From positions 62,001 through 126,000 of the forward strand of contig CANMLU010000002.1 in NCBI GenBank assembly GCA_947498815.1: a stretch of 64,000 nucleotides of DNA, in the 5' to 3' direction. Below the pieces are notes generated by a model, which made no database searches, had not been told where the DNA came from, and saw only the letters and a program-made list of their open reading frames with translations. The translations under genes and the position numbers were made by a program. The DNA comes from an uncultured Aquimarina sp. Lineage in GTDB: Bacteria > Bacteroidota > Bacteroidia > Flavobacteriales > Flavobacteriaceae. Position 1 is the stretch's first letter, and every line of letters starts with the position of its first letter. This document shows positions 56,705-64,000 of this stretch, piece after piece.

Positions 56705-57565
56705 ATGAACAAACTTCAAATACTTAAGGAAAAAGCCAAAGGAATTGTAATTGGCGTATCCAACAATCCAAAGGGACGTTATCAATTACGTTATGAGTTC
56801 TATCAAAAATACGGAGACCCTTTCACTAAAGGAAAAGAAGGCCTAGGGAATTCTGAATTGGCATTTATTGAATGGGAAATAAGAAGAGGTACACTCAATC
56901 CCATAAACGACCCTCATCCTGGAAGCCCTTGGTGGAGAGAAGTGAATAGCCATTTTTTGTATGTTGCCACACTTGCACAATTAATCAAAGAATCTGATGA
57001 GACGTTTCAGGGTTTACCTGTTCCAGTTAATTTTTGGCTTGAGTATATCAATACACCAAATGAACGTTCGTGGTATCGTGCTCATAACTCAAGCATAATT
57101 TCAGGGTACCAAGTAGCAGATGAATTGGGGTATAAAGAAACTATTTACGAGCAATATTTTATGAATATCGTACTCTATCGCTTACTGTTTGCGCAATCAA
57201 TGGTTGAAGGGGTAAGTTTTGGAATTTTAGGTAAACTATTTGCCAATCCTCGAGGATGCGCAGTTGCTATCATAACAGGTGTAAAAGCTTTTTATCCCGA
57301 CCATTACCCAATGTCAAAAGAAGATATTAAATACGTTACTCATCGTGCACGTACTTTCATGGGGTTTATTGAAGATATTTTTGATAAGCTTCTCATATTG
57401 CCACATTTGAACACCTTATATGGTGAAGCCGCCAAATGGAACAATTCACCAATAGTATTGAAGTATGTCAAGAACAACCAACCCCTCTACCCGATTTCCC
57501 AAAGTGAATCCAATGCGGCACATTTCTATAATAAATTAATAGCTAAAAAAATCTCTACTTCTTAA
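56705..57565 (+). CDS. Unknown protein paired with a large FAD oxidoreductase
   Basis: A 286-residue soluble protein with no signal peptide. It is rich in aromatic residues and has distinctive strings such as ELAFIEWEIRRGTLNP, HPGSPWWREVNSHFLY and VNFWLEYINTPNERSWYRAHN, with many histidines and tryptophans, as in a substrate-binding or enzyme fold. No family is recognised and no cofactor motif is visible. It ends 13 bases before the oxidoreductase gene on the same strand, so the two form an operon and probably act in one pathway. Confidence 0.7.
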   Translation: MNKLQILKEKAKGIVIGVSNNPKGRYQLRYEFYQKYGDPFTKGKEGLGNSELAFIEWEIRRGTLNPINDPHPGSPWWREVNSHFLYVATLAQLIKESDETFQGLPVPVNFWLEYINTPNERSWYRAHNSSIISGYQVADELGYKETIYEQYFMNIVLYRLLFAQSMVEGVSFGILGKLFANPRGCAVAIITGVKAFYPDHYPMSKEDIKYVTHRARTFMGFIEDIFDKLLILPHLNTLYGEAAKWNNSPIVLKYVKNNQPLYPISQSESNAAHFYNKLIAKKISTS

Positions 57566-57578
57566 AACCAACAAACCA

Positions 57579-59816
57579 ATGCAAAACAAAGAACAGAACA
57601 AAAAGAAAATAGCCATACTCGGTAGTGGCATGTCATCTCTTACTACTGCTTATGAGCTTAGCTCCTATGAAAACTGGCAAGATCATTATGATATCACAAT
57701 TTATCAAATGGGTTGGAGACTTGGGGGCAAAACCGCTACCGGAAGAGGTCCGAACGAAAGGATTCAAGAACATGGTATTCATATCGCTCAAGGGTGGTAT
57801 GAAAATGCTTTTCGCTTGATACAGGACTCCTATAAAGAATGTGAAAAGCATAATCTAATGCCCGGTAGTCCCTTTAAATCCTGGGAAGATGGCTTTGATA
57901 GAGAAGATACCACATTACTCACTCACTTTGACCCCAAGACGAATCAATGGATCAAAAAGAATATCATTTTTCCATCCAATGAGTATATACCTGGTCAAGG
58001 TGGACCCTTACCTTTTTCTGCCATTATTCACAAAGCAATAGGACTTATCGCCGAAATTTTGTTTGGTACAGATCCAAACAAGAATAGTCTTATACGAATG
58101 GCTTCTGCATCTGCTAAAGAAATTAAAGCACCAGAGCATCATCCGCTTTGGGCCAATTTTAAATCTAAATTTGAAGCATTCGTAAAGGATAAACTCTTTA
58201 AGCATGAGGGTGAAAAACTATTGAATTACATAGCAGAATTAGTTCAGAACATGACCAAGGAACATCATGATCATGCACAAAGAAAAGACCATCACTCCCT
58301 GATCAAAGAGCTACTCGACTTACTTTCTAAATGGGCAGGCAAACTCATTGAATCCATAGCAGAACACAACGAGTATTTCTATTGGCTAGCTGTATTTGTA
58401 GAATTTGGACTGGTCAATATGAAGGGAACATTTGAAGATGTGTATGATCCAGAAACTCATGAGTTGGACTACGAACGTATCAATGACTTAGATTATCGAG
58501 AATGGCTCAAAAACCATGGAGCAAGTGAACGATTGTTGAGTTCTGCCATGGTGAGATTTTTGTATACAGGAACGTTTCACAACCTCACAGGCTCTGACGG
58601 CCAAGGTTATTTGGCTGCTGGTGTTGGGCTTCATTTTCTAACAAATTCTGCGGGTTATAAAGGATCTTTTGTCTGGAAATTCAAAGCCGGAACAGCAGAT
58701 ACGATGATCACTCCAATTTATTTGGTACTTAAAAACAGAGGTGTGAAATTCAAGTTCTTTCATAAAGTTGAACAGGTGCACTACTCTGATTCTGGTGAAA
58801 TTGAAAAGGTATCCATGGCAGAACAGGTTACCTTAAAAAATGGTACCTACACCCCTACCTATCCATTCAAAGGTCTAGACGTATGGCCAGGAGAACCACT
58901 TTATGACCAAATCAATGATCAACAAGCCAAAGCACTTATGGAAGGTAATTATGATCTTGAAGAAGCTTGGTGTGGTTGGGAAAATGTTGGTCAAGTATCT
59001 TTAGAAAAGGGGAAAGATTTTGATTATGTCGTTTTGGGTATACCCATTGATGTTTTGGGTGGTGATGAAGGTATTTGTAAAGAGATTATTGCTAAGAATG
59101 ATGCGTGGCAAAACATGTACAATCATGTTAAAAGTATCCCCACCATGTCCATGCAATTATGGATTAAACCTACGCTAAAAGAGTTGGGTATGAATTTACC
59201 AGATTGGGGGTTTCCTGAAGGATCATTGCCCAACTTAGTCACTTATGCAGATCCTCAGTATTCATTTATAGATATGTCGCAGGTATTGCCCTATGAAGAT
59301 TGGAATGGTAATGAACCTGGCGTATTGATATACTATACAGGATCATTTCTGGATCCTGAAGTGATACCTCCATACTCAGATCATCAGTATCCTCATGAGC
59401 AATTAGAACGTATTATGCGCGTTTCGGAACAATGGCTCAGAGATAAAATGGGTTGGTTTTTTCCGAATGCTACTACACTCGAGTATCCCGAGGGAATGAA
59501 GTTGGATGTGATCCATGATTTCTCAAATACTGCAAAAACTGATTATGGTAGGCTAAAAACCCAGTTTTTTAGAGCGAATGTAAACCCGACAGATAGATAT
59601 ACGTTATCGCTTCCTGGTTCCAATAAATATCGCCTTAAGGCAAACGAATCTGGATTTGATAATCTTATCCTTACTGGGGATTGGATCGATTTTGGTGTTA
59701 ATGTGGGGTATTATGAGGGCGCTATTATTGCTGGTCTTCAAGCGGGTCAGGTAATGAGAGGTAAACTTCGATTACCAAGCGAAACCGAGATTTTTAGTGG
59801 GGTACAGTTGAAATAG
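57579..59816 (+). CDS. Large FAD-dependent amine-oxidase-like oxidoreductase
   Basis: A 745-residue protein. The N-terminus has the dinucleotide-binding motif ILGSGMSSLTTAYELSS, then YQMGWRLGGKTATGR and HGIHIAQGWYENAF, which fit the flavin amine-oxidase / phytoene-desaturase superfamily. The C-terminal part carries NLILTGDWIDFGVNVGYYEGAIIAG, the second FAD contact typical of the group. An insert of about 150 residues around 190-290 (helical, basic and His-rich) makes it longer than usual desaturases (450-550). Together with the unknown partner upstream, it may oxidise a lipid, terpenoid or amine; the substrate cannot be named. Confidence 0.82.
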   Translation: MQNKEQNKKKIAILGSGMSSLTTAYELSSYENWQDHYDITIYQMGWRLGGKTATGRGPNERIQEHGIHIAQGWYENAFRLIQDSYKECEKHNLMPGSPFKSWEDGFDREDTTLLTHFDPKTNQWIKKNIIFPSNEYIPGQGGPLPFSAIIHKAIGLIAEILFGTDPNKNSLIRMASASAKEIKAPEHHPLWANFKSKFEAFVKDKLFKHEGEKLLNYIAELVQNMTKEHHDHAQRKDHHSLIKELLDLLSKWAGKLIESIAEHNEYFYWLAVFVEFGLVNMKGTFEDVYDPETHELDYERINDLDYREWLKNHGASERLLSSAMVRFLYTGTFHNLTGSDGQGYLAAGVGLHFLTNSAGYKGSFVWKFKAGTADTMITPIYLVLKNRGVKFKFFHKVEQVHYSDSGEIEKVSMAEQVTLKNGTYTPTYPFKGLDVWPGEPLYDQINDQQAKALMEGNYDLEEAWCGWENVGQVSLEKGKDFDYVVLGIPIDVLGGDEGICKEIIAKNDAWQNMYNHVKSIPTMSMQLWIKPTLKELGMNLPDWGFPEGSLPNLVTYADPQYSFIDMSQVLPYEDWNGNEPGVLIYYTGSFLDPEVIPPYSDHQYPHEQLERIMRVSEQWLRDKMGWFFPNATTLEYPEGMKLDVIHDFSNTAKTDYGRLKTQFFRANVNPTDRYTLSLPGSNKYRLKANESGFDNLILTGDWIDFGVNVGYYEGAIIAGLQAGQVMRGKLRLPSETEIFSGVQLK

Positions 59817-59840
59817 TAAGACATAATACTTATACAGTAT

Positions 59841-59878
59841 AAAAATGAGCCGATTAACAGTTTTAATTGGCTCTTTTT
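59841..59878. terminator. Bidirectional terminator
   Basis: GAGCCGATTAA pairs with TTAATTGGCTC (one mismatch), flanked by an A run and a T run, between the oxidoreductase and the convergent AraC gene. Confidence 0.8.
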
Positions 59879-59940
59879 ATATAATTACTAGTTATTGAAT
59901 AATGGGTAATTGTTATATATAAAAAATACTACCTCTTTTT

Positions 59941-60996
59941 TCACAGAATATTACTTTTCTTATAGGTAGAAGGTGTTTTTCCCACAAACTTTTTGAACGC
60001 ACCATTAAATGATGATAGACTACTAAAACCGGTATCAAAAGCAATGGAAGAAATGGTGAAATTCTTATTATTTTCATCCAACAAAAGTTTTTTTGCTTCT
60101 TGCACTCTATAATAGTTTATAAAATCATTAAAATTTTGATTAGCGCATTGGTTGATAATTTCTGAAGTCTTTTGTGAACTTTGCCCGATCAATTTACTAA
60201 TACTAGAAAGTGATACATCAGACTCAAGATATAGCTTTTCTTCAGTAACCAATTTGGATATTTCATGAAACAACAATTTATTGTCATTTGCTTTGAAAAC
60301 ATTTCCGTCAATATCAGTTATTTTTAGCTGAAATACTTTATAACTTAAAAAGTAAACTACAATAGAATACATTATAGGCCCTATAATATAAGGAACTGCA
60401 TCTTCAATAATATTTAAAAAATAGGAAACCCAAATAATAATAAAACCAATAATCAATACTTCTAACCACTCAATTATTGCTTTTTGAAATTTTGTTTGTA
60501 AACCATCTTTATAGTATTTTTTTACTTTTTGTAATACTCTACCTGAAATTAAAATATAAAACATAAAGTGTAAGTATATAAAGATAAGAACACTCCCAAA
60601 TACAATAATAGCCTGTTTATTATTTGAATCAAACCAGTTTTTGGTCACAAAAAAGCTCATTATGAATACTAACGAAAAAGGTAGTAACTCTAAAAAATAA
60701 CTTCTTAATAATTTAAAATTAGGGCGAATCATTGCAAGTACATACCATCTTAATAAAGGACCTATTAGCAATAGAAATGCTAAACCTGCAAAAATAAATA
60801 TGGGCTCTAAATCATTACCAAAATTTAACATTACTGATTTACCTATTCTAAAAGCCATAAAAATAAGCATGAACGCAAGTAAATAATTTGGTACCGTTTT
60901 CTTCTTTTTAAAAAAACATAAATGAATAGCACATACAACCCCATGCAGCAGCCCTGCACTACTTATAATGATTAGAAGTATATCTAAAAATTTCAA
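59941..60996 (-). CDS. AraC-family regulator with 7TM sensor
   Basis: A 351-residue protein: seven to eight membrane helices (1-230), then an AraC domain with ISKLIGQSSQKTSEIINQ and ISSIAFDTGFSSLSSFNGAFKK, ending TPSTYKKS. It follows the DJ-1-like gene by 35 bases on the same strand, so regulator and enzyme are likely one transcript. Confidence 0.88.
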   Translation of the reverse strand: MKFLDILLIIISSAGLLHGVVCAIHLCFFKKKKTVPNYLLAFMLIFMAFRIGKSVMLNFGNDLEPIFIFAGLAFLLLIGPLLRWYVLAMIRPNFKLLRSYFLELLPFSLVFIMSFFVTKNWFDSNNKQAIIVFGSVLIFIYLHFMFYILISGRVLQKVKKYYKDGLQTKFQKAIIEWLEVLIIGFIIIWVSYFLNIIEDAVPYIIGPIMYSIVVYFLSYKVFQLKITDIDGNVFKANDNKLLFHEISKLVTEEKLYLESDVSLSSISKLIGQSSQKTSEIINQCANQNFNDFINYYRVQEAKKLLLDENNKNFTISSIAFDTGFSSLSSFNGAFKKFVGKTPSTYKKSNIL

Positions 60997-61031
60997 TTGA
61001 ATATTTTTCTCAAATTTAGTTAAATTTCAGT

Positions 61032-62126
61032 TCACTTAGGTTCGCATTTCTTTGCAAAAGATACCAAACCTAGAATATCATAAAAACTCCCAATTTCTCC
61101 TCTCATTGCTGCGATAATACTGTGTTTGGCTATTAAAACCCTATCCAACGGTTTCTCTTCTTTTAGTAATATTTTATCTATTAATTTTTTGGCTTTTTGT
61201 TTACCGTGGGTTTTATAGGCTAATAAAACTTTGACCGCATTCTCTTCTCCAGTAATTTTTCTATGCTTGGGTGCATATCCTAGTTGCTTAATCATATTTT
61301 CGGCCAAAACCCATGTCGACCAGGGATTTTGACCGGTAATTATATTTTTATCATGACTAATTTTTTCTAAATACATCTCTCCTTCGTTAAAATCTGCTCC
61401 CTGTGCTATTATCTTATCCTGCAAAAGGAAAGGAAATATTGATTTTGCTTCTGAAATTAGCAGTAGTTCCTCCTCATTAGTAAATCCACTTATGGTTTTA
61501 TTTTCTAGAAGCGGGCGACCATTATTTAAAGTGACATTTACTAAAGCCGATGGTCCATGACAAACAGCTCCTACCACTTTATTAGATTCATAATAGTCCC
61601 TCACAATAGATTGAATTGTTTTATTATTAGGGAAATCAAACATGGTTCCTTTTCCACCGGCAAAAAAAATAGCCTGATAATCATCTGCCACAACATCTTT
61701 TATAGGAATTGTATTCATAGCCTTATACTGTGCAATAGAATCGTTTAAAAAAGCAAAATCAAAAGCTCCCATGTCTTCATCATCAATTACAACCGGAGCA
61801 TTCCCACCCAACGGACTTGAAATATCTACCTCAAAACCATTTGCTTTAAACACATAATAAGCCCGTGCTAATTCTGTTAATTCATACCCTGTAGTTTTAT
61901 TGGTGTTTCCCATTTTATCCGTACTTGTTACTACAGCTAAAATTTTACCTCTTAATGGAATTACATTTTTAGATAAATACGGTAAATCACTTACCAAAGT
62001 AGTTTCTATCGTTGTATTTCTTGGGGGTATTAAACTCTTAAACCAGAGTCCGAAAGAAACAACAACAACGATTAAGGTAACTAATGAGATTCCTATCCAT
62101 TTAAGGATTCGATACTTTTTAAACAT
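61032..62126 (-). CDS. Membrane-anchored DJ-1/PfpI (Hsp31-like) protein
   Basis: A 364-residue protein with one N-terminal membrane helix (10-30). Residues about 60-270 match the Hsp31/DJ-1 fold: GYELTELARAYYVF (Glu82), FFAGGKGTMFDFP, and the nucleophile elbow AVCHGPSAL with Cys189-His190. The acid residue is in place for a Glu-Cys-His triad, as in glyoxalase III / chaperone members. A C-terminal extension of about 90 residues (KHRKITGEENAVK... LLKEEKPLDRVL) is not part of the usual domain. It would face the periplasm. It is followed by an AraC gene. Confidence 0.82.
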   Translation of the reverse strand: MFKKYRILKWIGISLVTLIVVVVSFGLWFKSLIPPRNTTIETTLVSDLPYLSKNVIPLRGKILAVVTSTDKMGNTNKTTGYELTELARAYYVFKANGFEVDISSPLGGNAPVVIDDEDMGAFDFAFLNDSIAQYKAMNTIPIKDVVADDYQAIFFAGGKGTMFDFPNNKTIQSIVRDYYESNKVVGAVCHGPSALVNVTLNNGRPLLENKTISGFTNEEELLLISEAKSIFPFLLQDKIIAQGADFNEGEMYLEKISHDKNIITGQNPWSTWVLAENMIKQLGYAPKHRKITGEENAVKVLLAYKTHGKQKAKKLIDKILLKEEKPLDRVLIAKHSIIAAMRGEIGSFYDILGLVSFAKKCEPK

Positions 62127-62379
62127 AACATTTCATTTATTATTTGTCAAAATTCGATAAAGAAGCTTAAAAAGGCTTTCGAAATGATAATTTCGTCAGA
62201 TTAAAAATTATTTCGGTATTAAAAAGCTGTGAAAAATTATGTTAAGAATTCATTGCACGATTTAAACATTCAAGGGCCTATCGTTATAATAATTTGTGAG
62301 CTAATACCTTAATAAAATTATAGCTGTTAATTAAGATGAGTTTAAGAAAGAATATTGTACCTTAATATCTGCTATAGAG

Positions 62380-62805
62380 ATGTTTACTTATACTAAAATA
62401 TTGATGTTTCTTTTTGCGCTTGTAGCGTTTTCAGTACGCACTTGTGTACAGGATACGAACACCTCTGAAATAAAAGACATCCCAACTCCACTTGAGGCAA
62501 AACCAAAAGAAGTTCCTAAACTATTAATCGCAGAAGAGAATTCGTTTGAAGGTTGCTCCAAAATTACCCGCGGCGTACTAATCACACATTGTGGCAGTTG
62601 TCATCAAAGTTCTTTGGATTCTCACAAAGCCGGAGCTATACAAATTTTTGATCTGGATATGGGCATTAATTGGCATACTTCTTTATCCGAAGAGAACTTA
62701 CCAGGAATTGCCCAGCGTACTCAAAACAAGAGTACTATTACCGAGCAACAAAAAGAAGCCATTGCTATCTTCTTAAAGTTGAAGGAGTCCCAATTGAAGG
62801 AATAA
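62380..62805 (+). CDS. Small c-type cytochrome-like protein
   Basis: A 141-residue protein with an N-terminal hydrophobic export signal. It has one heme-binding CxxCH motif (THCGSCHQSS) and a later Met (FDLDMGINWH) as a possible axial ligand, then a C-terminal helix (ITEQQKEAIAIFLKLKE), the usual shape of a class I mono-heme domain. It is probably periplasmic and electron-transferring. It precedes the cation-chloride transporter gene by 249 bases with a weak terminator between. Confidence 0.68.
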   Translation: MFTYTKILMFLFALVAFSVRTCVQDTNTSEIKDIPTPLEAKPKEVPKLLIAEENSFEGCSKITRGVLITHCGSCHQSSLDSHKAGAIQIFDLDMGINWHTSLSEENLPGIAQRTQNKSTITEQQKEAIAIFLKLKESQLKE

Positions 62806-62842
62806 TATACTGTTCAGAAATTTTCAGATACCACTGTTGAGG

Positions 62843-62870
62843 TACCGTTTTATGAAGCGGTATTTATTTT
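62843..62870 (+). terminator. Weak candidate terminator
   Basis: ACCGTTT pairs with AAGCGGT (one wobble) and is followed by TATTTATTTT, 38 bases after the cytochrome-like stop. Confidence 0.4.
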
Positions 62871-62899
62871 ACACTCTGAAAAACAATAGGTTGCAGAAA

Positions 62900-62948
62900 G
62901 GTATCCGAAAACTACCATTATCCAGCCACATCATTTCTCAGCCTTACT
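62900..62948 (-). repeat. Dispersed repeat, module A fragment, inverted
   Basis: Read on the minus strand this gives GCTGAGAAATGATGTGGCTG and GATAATGGTAGTTT, matching the first 50 bases of module A at 39198. Confidence 0.55.
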
Positions 62949-63054
62949 CTGGCTATTATTTTAGCATTTTTATAGCTACGACTCTTCTATTTTTCTCATA
63001 TCTTTAATACTGCTACAGCTTTTAACAGGTAATATTTAACGTAGATAAGATCCA

Positions 63055-64000
63055 ATGACTGGAAAACCAAGATCATCTCAGTCTGCCCATAAGTTCGGTA
63101 CTTTTTTTGGGGTCTACATGCCTAGTATTCTTACGATATTGGGACTGATTATGTACCTGCGTTTTGGTTGGGTTTTAGGGAACTTGGGCTTGATTAAAAC
63201 CATAATCGTTGTTTTAATAGCTAGTTCGATAACTTTTATTACCGGATTAAGCGCATCGGCTATTGCTACCAATATTAAAGTGGGTGTGGGTGGAGAGTAT
63301 TTCATGATCTCACGAAGTTTGGGGTTAGAACCAGGAGGAGCAATTGGAATACCGCTTTACTTATGCAGAACACTAAGTGTTACTTTTTATTGCTACGGTC
63401 TTTCGGAAGCGATCTTGGCATTTTGGCCTATCACTGGAATAATACTTCCCTCCTATACTTTGCAGTTGATCACCATTGGTTTTATTATCCTTATTACGGT
63501 ACTTTCAGGAAAGAGTGCCAAGCTCGTATTACATTCTCAAGTTCCTATTATGATCATAGTAGGCATTTCAATTCTGGCCTTAATGATTGGTGTATTAAGC
63601 AAAGATCTACAATCCCCCATTACAGAAGCGACCTATCGAACCGCTCCAGAAGGGTTTTGGTACGTGTTTGCTGTTTTTTTTCCTGCGGTAACAGGATTTA
63701 CTGCTGGGATTGGCTTGAGTGGAGACCTAAAGGATCCGCAGAAATCAATTCCAAGAGGAACCTTGGGCGCAGTTGTTTCAGGAGCCGTTGTCTACCTCAT
63801 TATCCCGCTTTTATTATCCATAACGGGAGCATTGACCATAGAACAAATGACCGATCCTGAAGCTGGTGTTACGATATGGACACGCTTGGCCGTTTTTGGA
63901 CCATGGATTATATACCCAGCGGTTTGGGGTGCGGTTTTGTCGTCTGCCTTCGGAAGCATATTAGGAGGGCCTCGAATTTTACAAGCTTTATCAATGGATG
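63055..64000 (+). CDS. Cation-chloride cotransporter-like permease, 3' partial
   Basis: An open frame from ATG 63055 to the window edge, about 315 residues, with no stop. It has eight or more membrane segments of the APC superfamily. Features of the SLC12 (Na-K-Cl) branch are FFGVYMPSILTILGLIMYLRFGW in helix 1, VGVGGEYFMISRSLG in helix 3, FAVFFPAVTGFTAGIGLSGDLKDPQKSIPRG in helix 6 and SAFGSILGGPRILQALSMD at the edge. Bacterial members may move ions or amino acids. Shadow frames on both strands overlap it. Confidence 0.88.
   Translation, partial: MTGKPRSSQSAHKFGTFFGVYMPSILTILGLIMYLRFGWVLGNLGLIKTIIVVLIASSITFITGLSASAIATNIKVGVGGEYFMISRSLGLEPGGAIGIPLYLCRTLSVTFYCYGLSEAILAFWPITGIILPSYTLQLITIGFIILITVLSGKSAKLVLHSQVPIMIIVGISILALMIGVLSKDLQSPITEATYRTAPEGFWYVFAVFFPAVTGFTAGIGLSGDLKDPQKSIPRGTLGAVVSGAVVYLIIPLLLSITGALTIEQMTDPEAGVTIWTRLAVFGPWIIYPAVWGAVLSSAFGSILGGPRILQALSMD

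Noticed and set aside
63363-63860. 165-codon ORF at the right end
   Set aside because: It is a shadow frame of the cation-chloride cotransporter-like gene, which is open from 63055 to the edge and has clear family motifs.

Overview
The window is low-GC DNA from a Bacteroidota genome, most likely a marine Flavobacteriaceae member. Supporting signs: TonB-dependent receptors with carboxypeptidase-like N-terminal domains, a type IX secretion sorting domain, LytTR two-component pairs, 7TM-AraC regulators, a 7TM-DISM kinase, many lipoproteins, and promoter-like boxes of the Bacteroidota form TAnnTTTG with no clear Shine-Dalgarno sites. No rRNA, tRNA, CRISPR array or insertion sequence was seen.

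Layout. 0-2.4 kb: an M16 zinc protease entering from the left and broken by one in-frame stop. 2.5-13 kb: envelope and membrane genes (YceI, Bcr/CflA efflux, small secreted proteins, a LytS/LytR pair, a DUF4251/YCF48 lipoprotein pair). 13-19 kb: NTF2-like protein, S41 peptidase lipoprotein, AraC regulator, and a lipoprotein made of two near-copies of a repeat-rich half. 19-25.5 kb: a tight operon of ABC ATPase, TonB-dependent siderophore-type receptor and two DUF3526 permeases, preceded by a small His/Cys-rich secreted protein. 25.9-34.3 kb: a second LytR/LytS pair, two esterases (one fused to a beta-lactamase-like domain), an AraC regulator and another serine hydrolase. 34.8-39.1 kb: BlaI repressor, an M56 sensor protease fused to an M23 endopeptidase, and a TonB-dependent receptor, with two palindromic operators in front. 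39.5-40 kb: a ParDE toxin-antitoxin pair.

40.6-44.3 kb is the most interesting part: a compact defence-type cluster. A LexA/UmuD-like self-cleaving repressor is followed by a Pycsar membrane effector (PycTM, DUF5706) and a class III nucleotide cyclase with an AGS-C-like tail (PycC), then a DUF2188 protein, a ParB-like protein and an HAD protein of the RNA-repair-associated type. The first four are almost contiguous, suggesting that a damage-responsive repressor controls a cyclic-pyrimidine abortive-infection system. The island is followed by about 0.9 kb of nested palindromes.

45.4-64 kb: a PD40 lipoprotein, a YbbA/YbbP-type ABC exporter with a divergent arylesterase, an EamA transporter, a large T9SS-secreted esterase, a 7TM-DISM histidine kinase, an uncharacterised protein paired with a large FAD oxidoreductase, an AraC/DJ-1 pair, a small c-type cytochrome-like protein, and the start of a cation-chloride cotransporter-like permease that runs off the right edge. 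A family of dispersed non-coding repeats occurs in at least seven intergenic regions on both strands; two nearly identical direct copies bracket the BlaI/M56-M23/TonB-receptor segment.
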